64,000 bases of DNA, taken from contig JBAYSX010000002.1 in assembly GCA_041675905.1 (NCBI GenBank), forward strand, positions 148,382 through 212,381. The letters run 5' to 3'. Position 1 is the first letter of the stretch. Each line of letters begins with the position of its first letter. A program made the position numbers and the translations under genes. The notes under the pieces were generated by a model. That model saw only the letters and a list, made by a program, of their open reading frames with translations. It was not told where the DNA came from and did not search any database. Source of the stretch: Sandaracinobacteroides sp041675905 (GTDB taxonomy: Bacteria; Pseudomonadota; Alphaproteobacteria; Sphingomonadales; Sphingomonadaceae). Of this stretch, positions 51,754-60,606 are shown in pieces.

Positions 51754-53229
51754 ATGTCTGTTTCTGCTGCCGTCCGCCGTGAATGGTTCGCCAATCCGCG
51801 CGCTGATATTCTTGCCGGCATCGTCGTTGCCCTCGCCCTGATCCCGGAGGCGATCGGCTTTTCCATTATCGCCGGCGTCGATCCGCGCGTGGGGCTTTAC
51901 GCTTCCTTCTCCATCGCCGTCATCACCGCGTTCGTCGGCGGGCGGCCCGGCATGATTTCCGCGGCGACCGCCGCCGTTGCCGTGCTGGTGGTGCCCCTGG
52001 TGCGCAACCATGGCGTCGAATATCTGTTTGCCGCAACCATCCTGATGGGCGTCTTGCAGATCGTTGCCGGTTTTCTGCGGCTCGATCTGCTGATGCAATA
52101 TGTTTCCCGTTCTGTGATTACCGGTTTCGTCAACGCGCTGGCGATCCTGATCTTTATCGCACAATTGCCGCAACTGATTGGCGTCACCTGGGTAACCTAT
52201 GCGCTGGTCCTGGCGGGGCTTGCGATCATTTATCTGTTCCCGCGGCTGACAAAAGCCGTGCCGTCGCCGCTGGTCGCCATCGTCCTGTTAACGGCCTTGA
52301 CCCTGTGGCTCGACATCGAAGTCAATACCGTCGGCGATATGGGCGAACTGCCCACATCATTACCGGCCTTCCTCATTCCCGCCGTGCCGTTCACATTCGA
52401 AACCCTGCAAATCATCTTCCCATATTCCCTCACGATGGCCGCGGTTGGCTTGCTGGAATCGCTGTTAACGACGCAGATTGTCGATGATCTGACCGACACG
52501 CCTTCGGACAAGCGCCGGGAATCGAAAGGCCAGGGCATCGCCAATTTCGTTACCGGCTTCTTCGGTGGCATGGGCGGATGCGCGATGATCGGCCAGTCGG
52601 TCATCAATGTGAGATCGGGCGGTTCCACCCGGCTTTCGACATTCGTCGCCGGTGTCTTCCTGCTGTTCCTGCTCGTCGTCCTCAGCCCGCTCGTGGCGCG
52701 CATACCCATGCCGAGCCTGGTTGCGGTGATGATCATGGTGTCGATCGGCACTTTTTCATGGAGGTCAATCCGCGACATTCGCCATCATCCCTGGCAATCT
52801 TCGCTGGTCATGCTGACGACCGTCGTGATTGTGGTGTGGACGCATAATCTCGCCGCCGGCGTGATCGCGGGCGTCGTGCTTTCGGGCCTGTTCTTCGCCA
52901 GCAAGGTGCGTGGCATGTTCACCGTCGCGTCCAGCCTCTCGGCGGATGGCCGCACACGCACCTATCGCGTTTCGGGGCAGATTTTCTTCGCCTCGGCGGA
53001 TCGCCTTGTCGGTGCCTTCGATTTCCGCGAGGACATCGACCGGGTCATTCTCGACGTCAGTGACGCGCATTTCTGGGATATTACCGGCGTCGGCACGCTC
53101 GACAGGTTGAGTCTCAGGTTCCGTCGCGAAGGCACATGTGTCGAGGTGGTCGGTCTGAACCCGGCAAGCGCGTCGATGGTCAAGCGCTATGCCCTGCACG
53201 GCCAGCCTGATGTTCAGCCCGCCTCGTAA
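51754..53229 (+). CDS. SulP-family inorganic anion transporter
   Basis: About 491 residues. The membrane domain (residues about 20-385) begins WFANPRADILAGIVVALALI with PEAIGFSIIAGVDPRVGLYA, the SulP core; the C-terminal STAS domain is at about 400-485 (IFFASADRLVGAFDF, VILDVSDAHFWDITGVG). SulP proteins move sulfate, bicarbonate, molybdate or organic anions. The ATG at 51754 has GGA at a usable distance; an ATG eight codons upstream (51730) has none. It lies between the twin TonB receptors with the aminotransferase. Confidence 0.92.
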   Translation: MSVSAAVRREWFANPRADILAGIVVALALIPEAIGFSIIAGVDPRVGLYASFSIAVITAFVGGRPGMISAATAAVAVLVVPLVRNHGVEYLFAATILMGVLQIVAGFLRLDLLMQYVSRSVITGFVNALAILIFIAQLPQLIGVTWVTYALVLAGLAIIYLFPRLTKAVPSPLVAIVLLTALTLWLDIEVNTVGDMGELPTSLPAFLIPAVPFTFETLQIIFPYSLTMAAVGLLESLLTTQIVDDLTDTPSDKRRESKGQGIANFVTGFFGGMGGCAMIGQSVINVRSGGSTRLSTFVAGVFLLFLLVVLSPLVARIPMPSLVAVMIMVSIGTFSWRSIRDIRHHPWQSSLVMLTTVVIVVWTHNLAAGVIAGVVLSGLFFASKVRGMFTVASSLSADGRTRTYRVSGQIFFASADRLVGAFDFREDIDRVILDVSDAHFWDITGVGTLDRLSLRFRREGTCVEVVGLNPASASMVKRYALHGQPDVQPAS

Positions 53230-53338
53230 CAATATTGGGACAGGCTCATGTCAGTACATCCAAAGGCGCATTGATCGGCGGCGGGACCCGATAGACTGTA
53301 GCTCCGATTCCGTTGTTGGGAAAAATCGGAGGTACCAT

Positions 53339-54727
53339 ATGAACAAGATCGATCTTACGGAAAATGAGGCGCAAATAAACTGGCTGAAGGCCCATGTAAT
53401 CGGGCGCACCTTCCGGCCGATGTCGGCGCAGGATGAAAACAAGGGCGATATGCCGTCCATCATTACCCGTGGGAACGGGGTTTATATCACCGATCTTGAT
53501 GGAAGCCGGATGATCGATTGCGTGGGCGGGCTTTGGTGCGTCAACGCCGGCTATGGGCGGCAGGAAATTATCCGCGCGATGGAAGAGCAGCTTCAGAAGC
53601 TGTCCTATAACTCCATCTTCCCCGGCAGCGCCAATCCGCCGTCCATTGCCTTGTCCGAGATGATCTGCGAGCTGGCCAGGGAAGAAAATATCACCAAGGT
53701 ATTTTACGGGTCCAATGGTTCGGACGCCGTGGAAAATGCCTTCAAGCTGGCGCGGCAATACTGGAAAATTCAGGGCAAGGCAGAGAAGTATAAATTCATC
53801 AGCCTGCGCGGCGGCTACCATGGCACCCACTTCGGGGGCATGGCCGCAAATGGCATGGATAGCGCTTTCCGCCGCAGCTATGAGCCGCTCGTGCCCGGTT
53901 TTATTTCGGTCGAGACGTTCGATTCCTATCGCCCGCTTGTCGAGGGCATGGCGCCGGACGATCAGGTCGATCTCCTGTTCAAACTGATGGAACGGGAAGT
54001 CGCCTATCAATCCGCCGAAACCATCGCCGGCCTGATCGCCGAGCCCGTACAGGGCGGTGGCGGCATGCACATGGCGCCCCAAAGCTATTGGCAACGGTTG
54101 CGGGAATTCTGCGACCGGCATGAAATATTGCTGATCTCGGATGAAGTGGTGACGGGTTTTGGGCGCACCGGATTCATGTTTGGCGCACGCGGCTGGAACA
54201 TCAAGCCGGACATCATGTGCTGCGGCAAGGGCATCTCCGGCGGATATACCCCGCTGAGCGCCACTCTGGTCAGCGAGCGGGTTGCGAGCGCCTGGGGCAA
54301 GGAAAGCGAACACAGCTTCGTCGCTGCCGGCTATACGCATAGCGGGAACCCTGTCTCCTGCGCGGCCGGACTGGCTGCCCTGCAGATCGTGGTCGACGAA
54401 AAGCTGGACCAGAATGCCGGCGAAGTCGGGGCTTATTTCCACGAAAAACTCCGTGGACTGGTCGACCGGCACGAGGCCGTGGGCGATGTGCGGGGACGCG
54501 GGCTGATGGCCTGCCTGGAAATGGTCAAGGACAAAAAGACCAAGGAGCCGTTCGAGCACGGACATCCCTTCCCCGTCGAAATCTCCCGCTTCTGCCGCCG
54601 GAACGGCGTGTGGTTGCGGCAGGTGGACCATAAATTCATTATTTCGCCGCCGCTGACCTTTACCAAGGCGCATGTGGACGAGGTCATCGAAGTTCTGGAT
54701 GCGGCGTACACGCAGACCCCGCGCTGA
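53339..54727 (+). CDS. Class III omega-aminotransferase (SpuC/beta-alanine-pyruvate type)
   Basis: 462 residues. It is a fold type I PLP enzyme. YGSNGSDAVENAFKLARQYW binds PLP phosphate; SLRGGYHGTHFGG is the HGT/stacking block; ISDEVVTGFGRTG contains the PLP aspartate D268; CCGKGISGGYTPLS contains the Schiff-base lysine K297. This group transfers amino groups from terminal amines (putrescine, beta-alanine, taurine) or chiral amines to pyruvate. The ATG at 53339 has GGAGG at ideal spacing. Flanked by SulP and a TonB receptor; a GC-rich terminator follows. Confidence 0.92.
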   Translation: MNKIDLTENEAQINWLKAHVIGRTFRPMSAQDENKGDMPSIITRGNGVYITDLDGSRMIDCVGGLWCVNAGYGRQEIIRAMEEQLQKLSYNSIFPGSANPPSIALSEMICELAREENITKVFYGSNGSDAVENAFKLARQYWKIQGKAEKYKFISLRGGYHGTHFGGMAANGMDSAFRRSYEPLVPGFISVETFDSYRPLVEGMAPDDQVDLLFKLMEREVAYQSAETIAGLIAEPVQGGGGMHMAPQSYWQRLREFCDRHEILLISDEVVTGFGRTGFMFGARGWNIKPDIMCCGKGISGGYTPLSATLVSERVASAWGKESEHSFVAAGYTHSGNPVSCAAGLAALQIVVDEKLDQNAGEVGAYFHEKLRGLVDRHEAVGDVRGRGLMACLEMVKDKKTKEPFEHGHPFPVEISRFCRRNGVWLRQVDHKFIISPPLTFTKAHVDEVIEVLDAAYTQTPR

Positions 54728-54768
54728 CCTGATTGTCGCCGGCAAAGTCCGGTGAGCCATTCCTGATC

Positions 54769-54801
54769 GGGGGCGGTGCGCCGGTGCGCCGCCCCCGTTT
54801 G
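54769..54801 (+). terminator. Terminator-like hairpin after the class III aminotransferase
   Basis: GGGGGCGG and CCGCCCCC pair at the outside of a longer imperfect stem (54769-54796), followed by GTTTGT. A strong stem with a short T-rich tail, about 40 bases after the stop. Confidence 0.7.
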
Positions 54802-54946
54802 TACCACCAAAGACGTATTGCGATTTTATGTCCGGATCGTCGATGATGGCGTACAGAGTACGTGAATGGATCACGCCGGTGTCGACGAGCTGAAATAACA
54901 ATAAGTGATGACCCAGGCGGGAAAGTGACAACGAAGGGGAATTATT

Positions 54947-57232
54947 ATGAAAATTGATTTTCGAACCGCCCTTTTGATCGGGACGGCCACGGTCGCGGGG
55001 TTTGCCTCCATGGCGCAGGCCCAGGACGCGGACATTCCGCCCGCACAACCGGGCAACGGCCCGGCCAGCAGTTTCGAAATTGTCGTTACAGCGCAGAAAC
55101 GGGCGGAGCGCTTGCAGGATGTGCCGGTTTCCGTGACAGCATTGTCCGGGGCGGATTTGCGCCAGCAGGGCATCACCCGCGCTGAAGACCTTGCGACGAC
55201 TGTTCCCAATCTGCAGCTCAATCCGACCGTAGGCGACGGCGCCCCGGTGTTCTCGCTGCGCGGCATCACGATGACGGACTTCAGTCTGAGTCAGAGCGGC
55301 CCGGTCGCGACCTATTATGACGAGGTGTACAAGGGCAATTTCGCGATCTTTGGCGTCGCCATGTATGACCTGGAGCGGGTGGAAGTGCTGCGCGGTCCGC
55401 AAGGCACGCTGTACGGTAAAAACACCACCGGCGGCGCGATCAATCTGATCAGCCGCAAGCCGGATTTCACCACAGGCGGCACGCTGACGCTGGGATATGG
55501 AAAATATGATCATATCGAGGCCAATGGCGCGGTGCAGACCGCTATTGGCGATGTGGTGGCGGCGCGGCTGGCCTTCACCTTCGAGCGCGCCGACGGCTGG
55601 TTTCGCAATCGCGCACCCGGCCAGCCGGATCTGAACGACAAGCGACAATACGCAATCCGCGCCACCATCGTCACACGGCCCAGCGATAATTTCGAGTTCA
55701 CCCTGCGTGCGTCCACCAGCCTGCAGAATCCGCATCTCTACGGCATTCTTGGCACACCGCTGGAGAATGGAGTCGGCGGCGGTGTTTATGCGATGTTCGG
55801 CGGGCAGGATTATTTCCGCGAAGGACTGGGACGTCGCGAACTGGAGGTGAGCTTCACGCCGCGCCGGCGCGCGCGCACCTATGCGATTGCGGGCACGGCA
55901 GAGTGGGCGTTGAACGATAATCTGGCGCTGACTTCTGTCACTTCCTATGATGATGGCGAGCTGCGGTTCGGCGAGGATGGTGATGGCTCTCCGCTGGCGG
56001 TCAGCACCAATATTTATGAAGGCACGACGAAGCAGTTCACCCAGGATTTACGGCTGTCCAGCACCTGGGACAGCCCGTTGCAGTTTCTGGTCGGCGCCTA
56101 TTACAGCCGTGAAAAGATTTTCAATACCACGACGGTTGCCTTTTATACCGATGTGGACGTCAACGGCGACGGTACGGTTGACTCCCAAGACTGCATCGAC
56201 GGGGGCGGCTTCATTGCCTGTAATTTCACCAACAGCTTCGATCAGTTGAAGAAAAGCTATGCGGCCTACGCCGATCTTTCCTATGATCTGACCGATCAGC
56301 TAAGTCTGCGGGGCGGTATTCGCTTTACGCGGGATACCGGCGATATCACGAAATTCATCGGGCAGATAATCGGCGTCGATGGCATCCCGATTATGAATGT
56401 TATTCCTGGCAGCACTACCGACCTGTTCGCAACGACCGATGCGCGTTTTCGCGAGTCCAATGTTTCCGGCAAGGTCGGCGTCGACTACAAGCCCGACGGG
56501 GATACGCTGATCTATCTTACCGCCAGCCGGGGCTATCGTGGCAACTCCTTCAATGCCCAGGCATTTTTCGCACCGGAAGAATTGAACGTTACGGAACCCG
56601 AAACGCTCGATGCGCTGGAAGCGGGGGCAAAGACCCAGTGGTTCAATGGTCTTTTGCAAGTGAATGGCGCGGCTTTTCTCTACAATTACAAAAACCAGCA
56701 ATCGCTGGAGATTGAGCCGCTGACATCGGTGCAGCGTCTGGTGAATGTGCCGAAATCCCGCCTTTATGGCGCCGAACTGGAGATAGCGGCGCGCCCCGTC
56801 GACAATTTGCGGCTTACCGGCGGCGTGGGCCTGCTGCACACGAGCGTGCGCCGGGGAACGCTGCAGGGGGTTAACCTGAAGGGCAACAAACTGCCTACTG
56901 CCCCCGCCGTGAGCCTGTCAGCTGCAGCCGACTGGACGATCCCTGTCGGGGATGCATTTGAACTGCTGCTGCACCTTGATGGCAATCACACTTCGTCGCA
57001 ATATTCCGAACTGTTGAACAGCCCGTTGGTAAAGCGACGCGCGCTGACGTTGCTTAACGGCCGGATTACAGCGCGGACAATCGATACCAAAACATCGATT
57101 GCTTTCTGGATGAAGAACATCACCAACGAATATTATTTCAATTCCCGGCTGGATGCGACAGGCTTGGGCTTTGTCTATAACCATATCGGCGATCCGCGCA
57201 CTTTTGGCGTGAGCATCACCAGAGATTTTTAG
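54947..57232 (+). CDS. TonB-dependent receptor with a dockerin-like calcium loop (second copy)
   Basis: 761 residues. Signal peptide to about residue 25 (ATVAGFASMAQAQ). TonB box and plug: FEIVVTAQKRAERLQDVPVS, LERVEVLRGPQGTLYGKNTT, GGAINLISRKPDF; it ends with DPRTFGVSITRDF. Residues D404-V-N-G-D-G-T-V-D-S-Q-D415 repeat the calcium-binding pattern of the receptor at 49.2 kb, with the following C-IDGGGFIA-C pair. The two are clearly homologous over their full length. The ATG at 54947 follows AAGGGG. The aminotransferase lies directly upstream and DadA converges downstream. Confidence 0.93.
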   Translation: MKIDFRTALLIGTATVAGFASMAQAQDADIPPAQPGNGPASSFEIVVTAQKRAERLQDVPVSVTALSGADLRQQGITRAEDLATTVPNLQLNPTVGDGAPVFSLRGITMTDFSLSQSGPVATYYDEVYKGNFAIFGVAMYDLERVEVLRGPQGTLYGKNTTGGAINLISRKPDFTTGGTLTLGYGKYDHIEANGAVQTAIGDVVAARLAFTFERADGWFRNRAPGQPDLNDKRQYAIRATIVTRPSDNFEFTLRASTSLQNPHLYGILGTPLENGVGGGVYAMFGGQDYFREGLGRRELEVSFTPRRRARTYAIAGTAEWALNDNLALTSVTSYDDGELRFGEDGDGSPLAVSTNIYEGTTKQFTQDLRLSSTWDSPLQFLVGAYYSREKIFNTTTVAFYTDVDVNGDGTVDSQDCIDGGGFIACNFTNSFDQLKKSYAAYADLSYDLTDQLSLRGGIRFTRDTGDITKFIGQIIGVDGIPIMNVIPGSTTDLFATTDARFRESNVSGKVGVDYKPDGDTLIYLTASRGYRGNSFNAQAFFAPEELNVTEPETLDALEAGAKTQWFNGLLQVNGAAFLYNYKNQQSLEIEPLTSVQRLVNVPKSRLYGAELEIAARPVDNLRLTGGVGLLHTSVRRGTLQGVNLKGNKLPTAPAVSLSAAADWTIPVGDAFELLLHLDGNHTSSQYSELLNSPLVKRRALTLLNGRITARTIDTKTSIAFWMKNITNEYYFNSRLDATGLGFVYNHIGDPRTFGVSITRDF

Positions 57233-57240
57233 TGCGCGTA

Positions 57241-57267
57241 CCCGGTACGGGTTTCACCCGTACCGGG
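57241..57267. terminator. Bidirectional stem-loop between receptor and dadA
   Basis: CCCGGTACGGGT and ACCCGTACCGGG form a perfect 12-base-pair stem with a TTC loop. It starts nine bases after the receptor stop and covers the last codons of the convergent dadA gene. No T-run follows on either strand, but its position suggests it ends or protects both transcripts. Confidence 0.6.
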
Positions 57268-58507
57268 ATAGCCCCAGATCGGTGGTTTCGATAGCAGCCT
57301 GCTTGCCGCTCATCAGATCGGCAATAACATGGGCGGAACCGCAGGCCATGGTCCATCCCAGGGTTCCGTGGCCAGTATTCAGGAACAAATTATCCAGAGA
57401 GGTTGCTCCGATCACGGGCGTGCTGTCCGGTGTCATCGGCCGCAGCCCTGCCCAGAAACTTGCGCTGCCATATTCCCCCGCACCCGGAAACAGATCGCTC
57501 ACGGAATGGATCAATGTCTCCCGGCGGCGCGGGTCGAGGGCAAGATTATAACCGGAGATTTCAGCCATACCCCCCACCCGGATCTGGTCGCCAAGCCGGG
57601 TGATGGCGATTTTATAGGTTTCGTCCATCAGCGTGGAAACCGGCGCCCGCTCGAAATCGGTGATCGGTATGGAAAGCGAGTAGCCTTTCACAGGATACAC
57701 CGGAAGCCGGATGCCCACGGGGCGCAGCAATCCGGCGGAGTAGCTGCCCAAGGCAACCAGATAACGGTCGGCCTGCATACGGCCCTTATTCGTCAGAACC
57801 GCGTCAATCCGGTTTCCGGATCGTTCCAGATGCCGGATTTGCGTTCCGTACTGGAACGTGACGCCGGCAGCAGCAGCCAATTCCGCGAGAGCCGTTGTAA
57901 ATTTGAAGCAATCGCCGGTTTCGTCGCCGGGAAGACGCAGGCCGCCGACAAATTTTTCCGCGACGGCGTCCAGCCCGGGTTCGGCGGCAATGCAACCGGC
58001 CCGATCCAGCACCTCGAACGGCACGCCGCTCTCCCGCAATACTGCCACGTCGCGCGCGCTGCCCTCCAGTTGCTTTTTGGTGCGAAAAAGCTGCAACGTC
58101 CCCTGTGACCGTTCGTCATATCGGATGCCAGTTTCCTCACGCAATTCGATGAGCCGGTCGCGGCTGAATTCCGCAATGCGCACCATACGTTCCTTGTTTC
58201 GGGCATAGTGCGCGGATGTGCAATTGCGCAGCATGGCAATCAGCCAGGCCGTCATCTCTGCATCGACCTTCGGTCGCAGGATAAGCGGCGCATGCTTCAT
58301 CATCAGCCATTTGATCGCCTTGAGCGGAATGCCGGGCGCAGCCCAGGGCGAAGCGTAGCCCGGCGAGATTTCCCCGGCGTTCGCAAAGCTGGTTTCCAGC
58401 GCCGGACCGGGTTGACGCTCCACAACCGTCACCTCATGGCCTGCCTTCGCAAGATACCAGGCGGAGGTAACGCCAATCACGCCCGCCCCCAAAATCAGAA
58501 TTCGCAT
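57254..58507 (-). CDS. dadA: D-amino-acid dehydrogenase
   Basis: 417 residues, the family length. This membrane-associated FAD enzyme oxidises D-amino acids to 2-oxo acids and passes electrons to quinone. MRILILGAGVIGVTSAWYLA is the FAD-binding start; ETSFANAGEISPGYASPWAA is the DadA signature; FWAGLRPMTPDSTPVIG and NTGHGTLGWTMACGSA close the domain. It is divergent from an Lrp/AsnC regulator gene, the usual partner for dad genes. No alanine racemase is nearby. Confidence 0.92.
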   Translation of the reverse strand: MRILILGAGVIGVTSAWYLAKAGHEVTVVERQPGPALETSFANAGEISPGYASPWAAPGIPLKAIKWLMMKHAPLILRPKVDAEMTAWLIAMLRNCTSAHYARNKERMVRIAEFSRDRLIELREETGIRYDERSQGTLQLFRTKKQLEGSARDVAVLRESGVPFEVLDRAGCIAAEPGLDAVAEKFVGGLRLPGDETGDCFKFTTALAELAAAAGVTFQYGTQIRHLERSGNRIDAVLTNKGRMQADRYLVALGSYSAGLLRPVGIRLPVYPVKGYSLSIPITDFERAPVSTLMDETYKIAITRLGDQIRVGGMAEISGYNLALDPRRRETLIHSVSDLFPGAGEYGSASFWAGLRPMTPDSTPVIGATSLDNLFLNTGHGTLGWTMACGSAHVIADLMSGKQAAIETTDLGLSRYG

Positions 58508-58669
58508 GGATTCTCTCCGCCCGGATTGCTACTGCTGCCATCAAAATCGCATGGACTCAGGCTGGCGGAACATAGTCGAATTACGTTCGAATATTGTGCC
58601 TTTATGCGCAATTATATATGGCAGCTGGCGAAAAATCATCGATAAATTTTGCAGCTTCAGAGGATAATT

Positions 58670-59119
58670 GTGTCACTCGACTCCATAGACCGCGCGATTA
58701 TCCGGCAGCTTCGGCTTAATGGCCGCATTCCAAACAACGCGCTCGCCGCAGCGGTGGGCCTGTCGCCCTCTGCATGTTTGCGCCGCGTGGAGATTCTGGA
58801 GCGTACCGGCGTAATCCGGGGCTATACCGCCATCATCGGCGGCGGCGGTGAAGGAGGAATCATTGCGATCGTCCGGATTACGCTGGAACGGCAGACCGAG
58901 GATTATCTCAACCGCTTCGAGGCCGCCGTCCGGCGCCATCCCGAAATAGACGAATGTTTCCTGATGACCGGCGATGCGGACTATATTCTCCGGGCGCATG
59001 CGTCCGATGCCGCCGCCTACGAACAGATCCACAAGGAGATTCTGTCCAAACTTCCCGGCGTCAGCCGCATTCATTCCAGCATTGCGTTGCGAAGCGTAGT
59101 GACGGCGAACCCTAAATGA
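58670..59119 (+). CDS. Lrp/AsnC-family transcriptional regulator
   Basis: 149 residues. The N-terminal HTH reads LDSIDRAIIRQLRLNGRIPN, NALAAAVGLSPSACLRRVEI and LERTGVIRGY; the C-terminal RAM domain (about residues 65-149) binds amino acids (DECFLMTGDADYILRAHASD). The GTG at 58670 follows AGAGG; an upstream TTG at 58649 is weaker. It lies divergent to dadA, so it most likely activates dadA in response to an amino acid, as DadR does elsewhere. The response ligand is inferred. Confidence 0.88.
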   Translation: MSLDSIDRAIIRQLRLNGRIPNNALAAAVGLSPSACLRRVEILERTGVIRGYTAIIGGGGEGGIIAIVRITLERQTEDYLNRFEAAVRRHPEIDECFLMTGDADYILRAHASDAAAYEQIHKEILSKLPGVSRIHSSIALRSVVTANPK

Positions 59120-59167
59120 GGGGCAAACAAGCGGGGCACGGGATCAGGTATAATGTCTCCGGCGTCG

Positions 59168-59938
59168 TCAATATTCCCGGCGTTGCGGGCGCATCTCATA
59201 GTCTATACGTATCCGCACCCATTCACCGACCATCGGCATGCCGCCTTTCTGCGGCGGCCGCACGCGGAATTGCCATGCCGCCGCCAGCACGGCGTTGACG
59301 ATGCCGGAACCCTCGGGATATTCCGCGACCTGCACGCAACCTTCCACCCGGAAGTCCCGCACCGTGCGGCAGGCGATCAACGCCCACCCCGGCCCGCGTG
59401 CCGTCGACAGATAGCCTCTCAGTTCGTTGGGGTAGGGTTCGCGATACCAAGAGGCAGCATAAAGCGCCTCACCATTGGGACCAGCGCCTTCGACGAGCGG
59501 CGTGTCGCTGGCAGCGGCAGAGGGCGGCGCGGGTGGTCCGTAGACCGGCCCGGCGGGCTTTGCCGGAACCTTCGCGGGCGGAGCCGGGCTGATGTCGATG
59601 ATCGGGATATCCGACGGTAGCGGTACGACGACCGGCGGCACGACAGGAACCACTGCTTCAGGCGGCGCCTCGGCAGGCCGGGACCTGGGCTTCGGCGCCG
59701 GAACGCTCGCGGGCTTCGGGCTTTCGGCGGCCCGCTCCTCCCTGTCCTGTTTCGGGGCCGGGATATGGACCACCATCATCGCCACTTCGCGCATCTTCTC
59801 GCGCACCACGGTTGCTCCCATGGTCAGCAGCATCCACCCCAGCAGGCATTGCACGAGGACGGTGAGGAGGAGGCCCGCCGCGCGCGGGCCGAGCCTCTCA
59901 CACCATGGTCGCAGACTTTCGGGCAGATAGTGAAGCAC
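59168..59938 (-). CDS. TonB-like protein with proline-rich spacer
   Basis: 256 residues. A cytoplasmic N-terminus of about 20 residues, one membrane helix (AAGLLLTVLVQCLLGWMLLT), a long proline-rich periplasmic spacer (about residues 60-150) and a C-terminal domain ending in GSGIVNAVLAAAWQFRVRPP with WVRIRIDYEMRP, similar in layout to TonB. A CRTVRDFRVEGCVQV segment carries two cysteines that could form a disulfide. It could power the neighbouring receptors, but the C-terminal YP-box pattern is not clear. No exbB/exbD nearby. Confidence 0.7.
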   Translation of the reverse strand: MLHYLPESLRPWCERLGPRAAGLLLTVLVQCLLGWMLLTMGATVVREKMREVAMMVVHIPAPKQDREERAAESPKPASVPAPKPRSRPAEAPPEAVVPVVPPVVVPLPSDIPIIDISPAPPAKVPAKPAGPVYGPPAPPSAAASDTPLVEGAGPNGEALYAASWYREPYPNELRGYLSTARGPGWALIACRTVRDFRVEGCVQVAEYPEGSGIVNAVLAAAWQFRVRPPQKGGMPMVGEWVRIRIDYEMRPQRREY

Positions 59939-60129
59939 CAGACCTCAATCAGGATGGGCGCGCTATTTGCGCCTGGGTCAGGATGAGCCGTTAATCCTGC
60001 GACGCGGCCAGCACAAGCCCCGGCCTCCGACATTGCACGATTGAGCAATTACCACATATTATGCGGCGGATAATCACCGTAGCAAACAATTCTTTTATGA
60101 GGCGGCATCTGAAAGAGGGGGGATGAAGA

Positions 60130-60606
60130 ATGGACACCGCAGAAATATTACTGGCGATTGAAGAGATCAAAAAACTCAAGGCCCGATATTTTCGCTTTAT
60201 GGATACAAAGGACTGGAACGGCCTCGCGACGATTTTTACGGACGACGCAACCTTCGACGCCCGCGCATCCCTGAGCGTCGACGGAAAGGCCACGGGCGGC
60301 CCGGCAAGCGAAAGCAACAACTGGATTACTCACGGTGGAACCCGGATTATCCATTTCATTCAGGGTGCTATCGGGGAAAGCACTACTTGCCACCATGGCC
60401 ATTGTCACGAGATCGAGCTGTTGTCGCCAACCGAGGCGCGTGGCGTCATCGCCATGGAGGATCAAATTTTCGACACCGTCGATGGGGCCCCGGTGCTGAA
60501 ACTCCATGGCTGCGGTCATTATCACGAAAACTATCGCAAGACTGACGGGCGCTGGCAGATCAGCCATTCGCGTCTGACACGCCTCTACGTTCATCTGAAT
60601 TCCTGA
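60130..60606 (+). CDS. SnoaL/NTF2-like protein
   Basis: 158 residues, one cone-shaped NTF2-fold domain of SnoaL_4 type. EEIKKLKARYFRFMDTKDWN and GLATIFTDDATFDARA form the first helices and the pocket; HHGHCHEIELLSPTEARGV, MEDQIFD and GHYHENYRKTDGRWQISHSR form the sheet. Such proteins act as small hydratases, isomerases, cyclases or dehydratases in aromatic and steroid catabolism. It precedes the Tmm-like gene but is separated by about 550 bases. Confidence 0.85.
   Translation: MDTAEILLAIEEIKKLKARYFRFMDTKDWNGLATIFTDDATFDARASLSVDGKATGGPASESNNWITHGGTRIIHFIQGAIGESTTCHHGHCHEIELLSPTEARGVIAMEDQIFDTVDGAPVLKLHGCGHYHENYRKTDGRWQISHSRLTRLYVHLNS

Noticed and set aside
53246..55735. 829-codon minus-strand open frame over the aminotransferase and receptor
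   Set aside because: It spans two clear plus-strand genes and the terminator between them. The translation has no recognisable domain.
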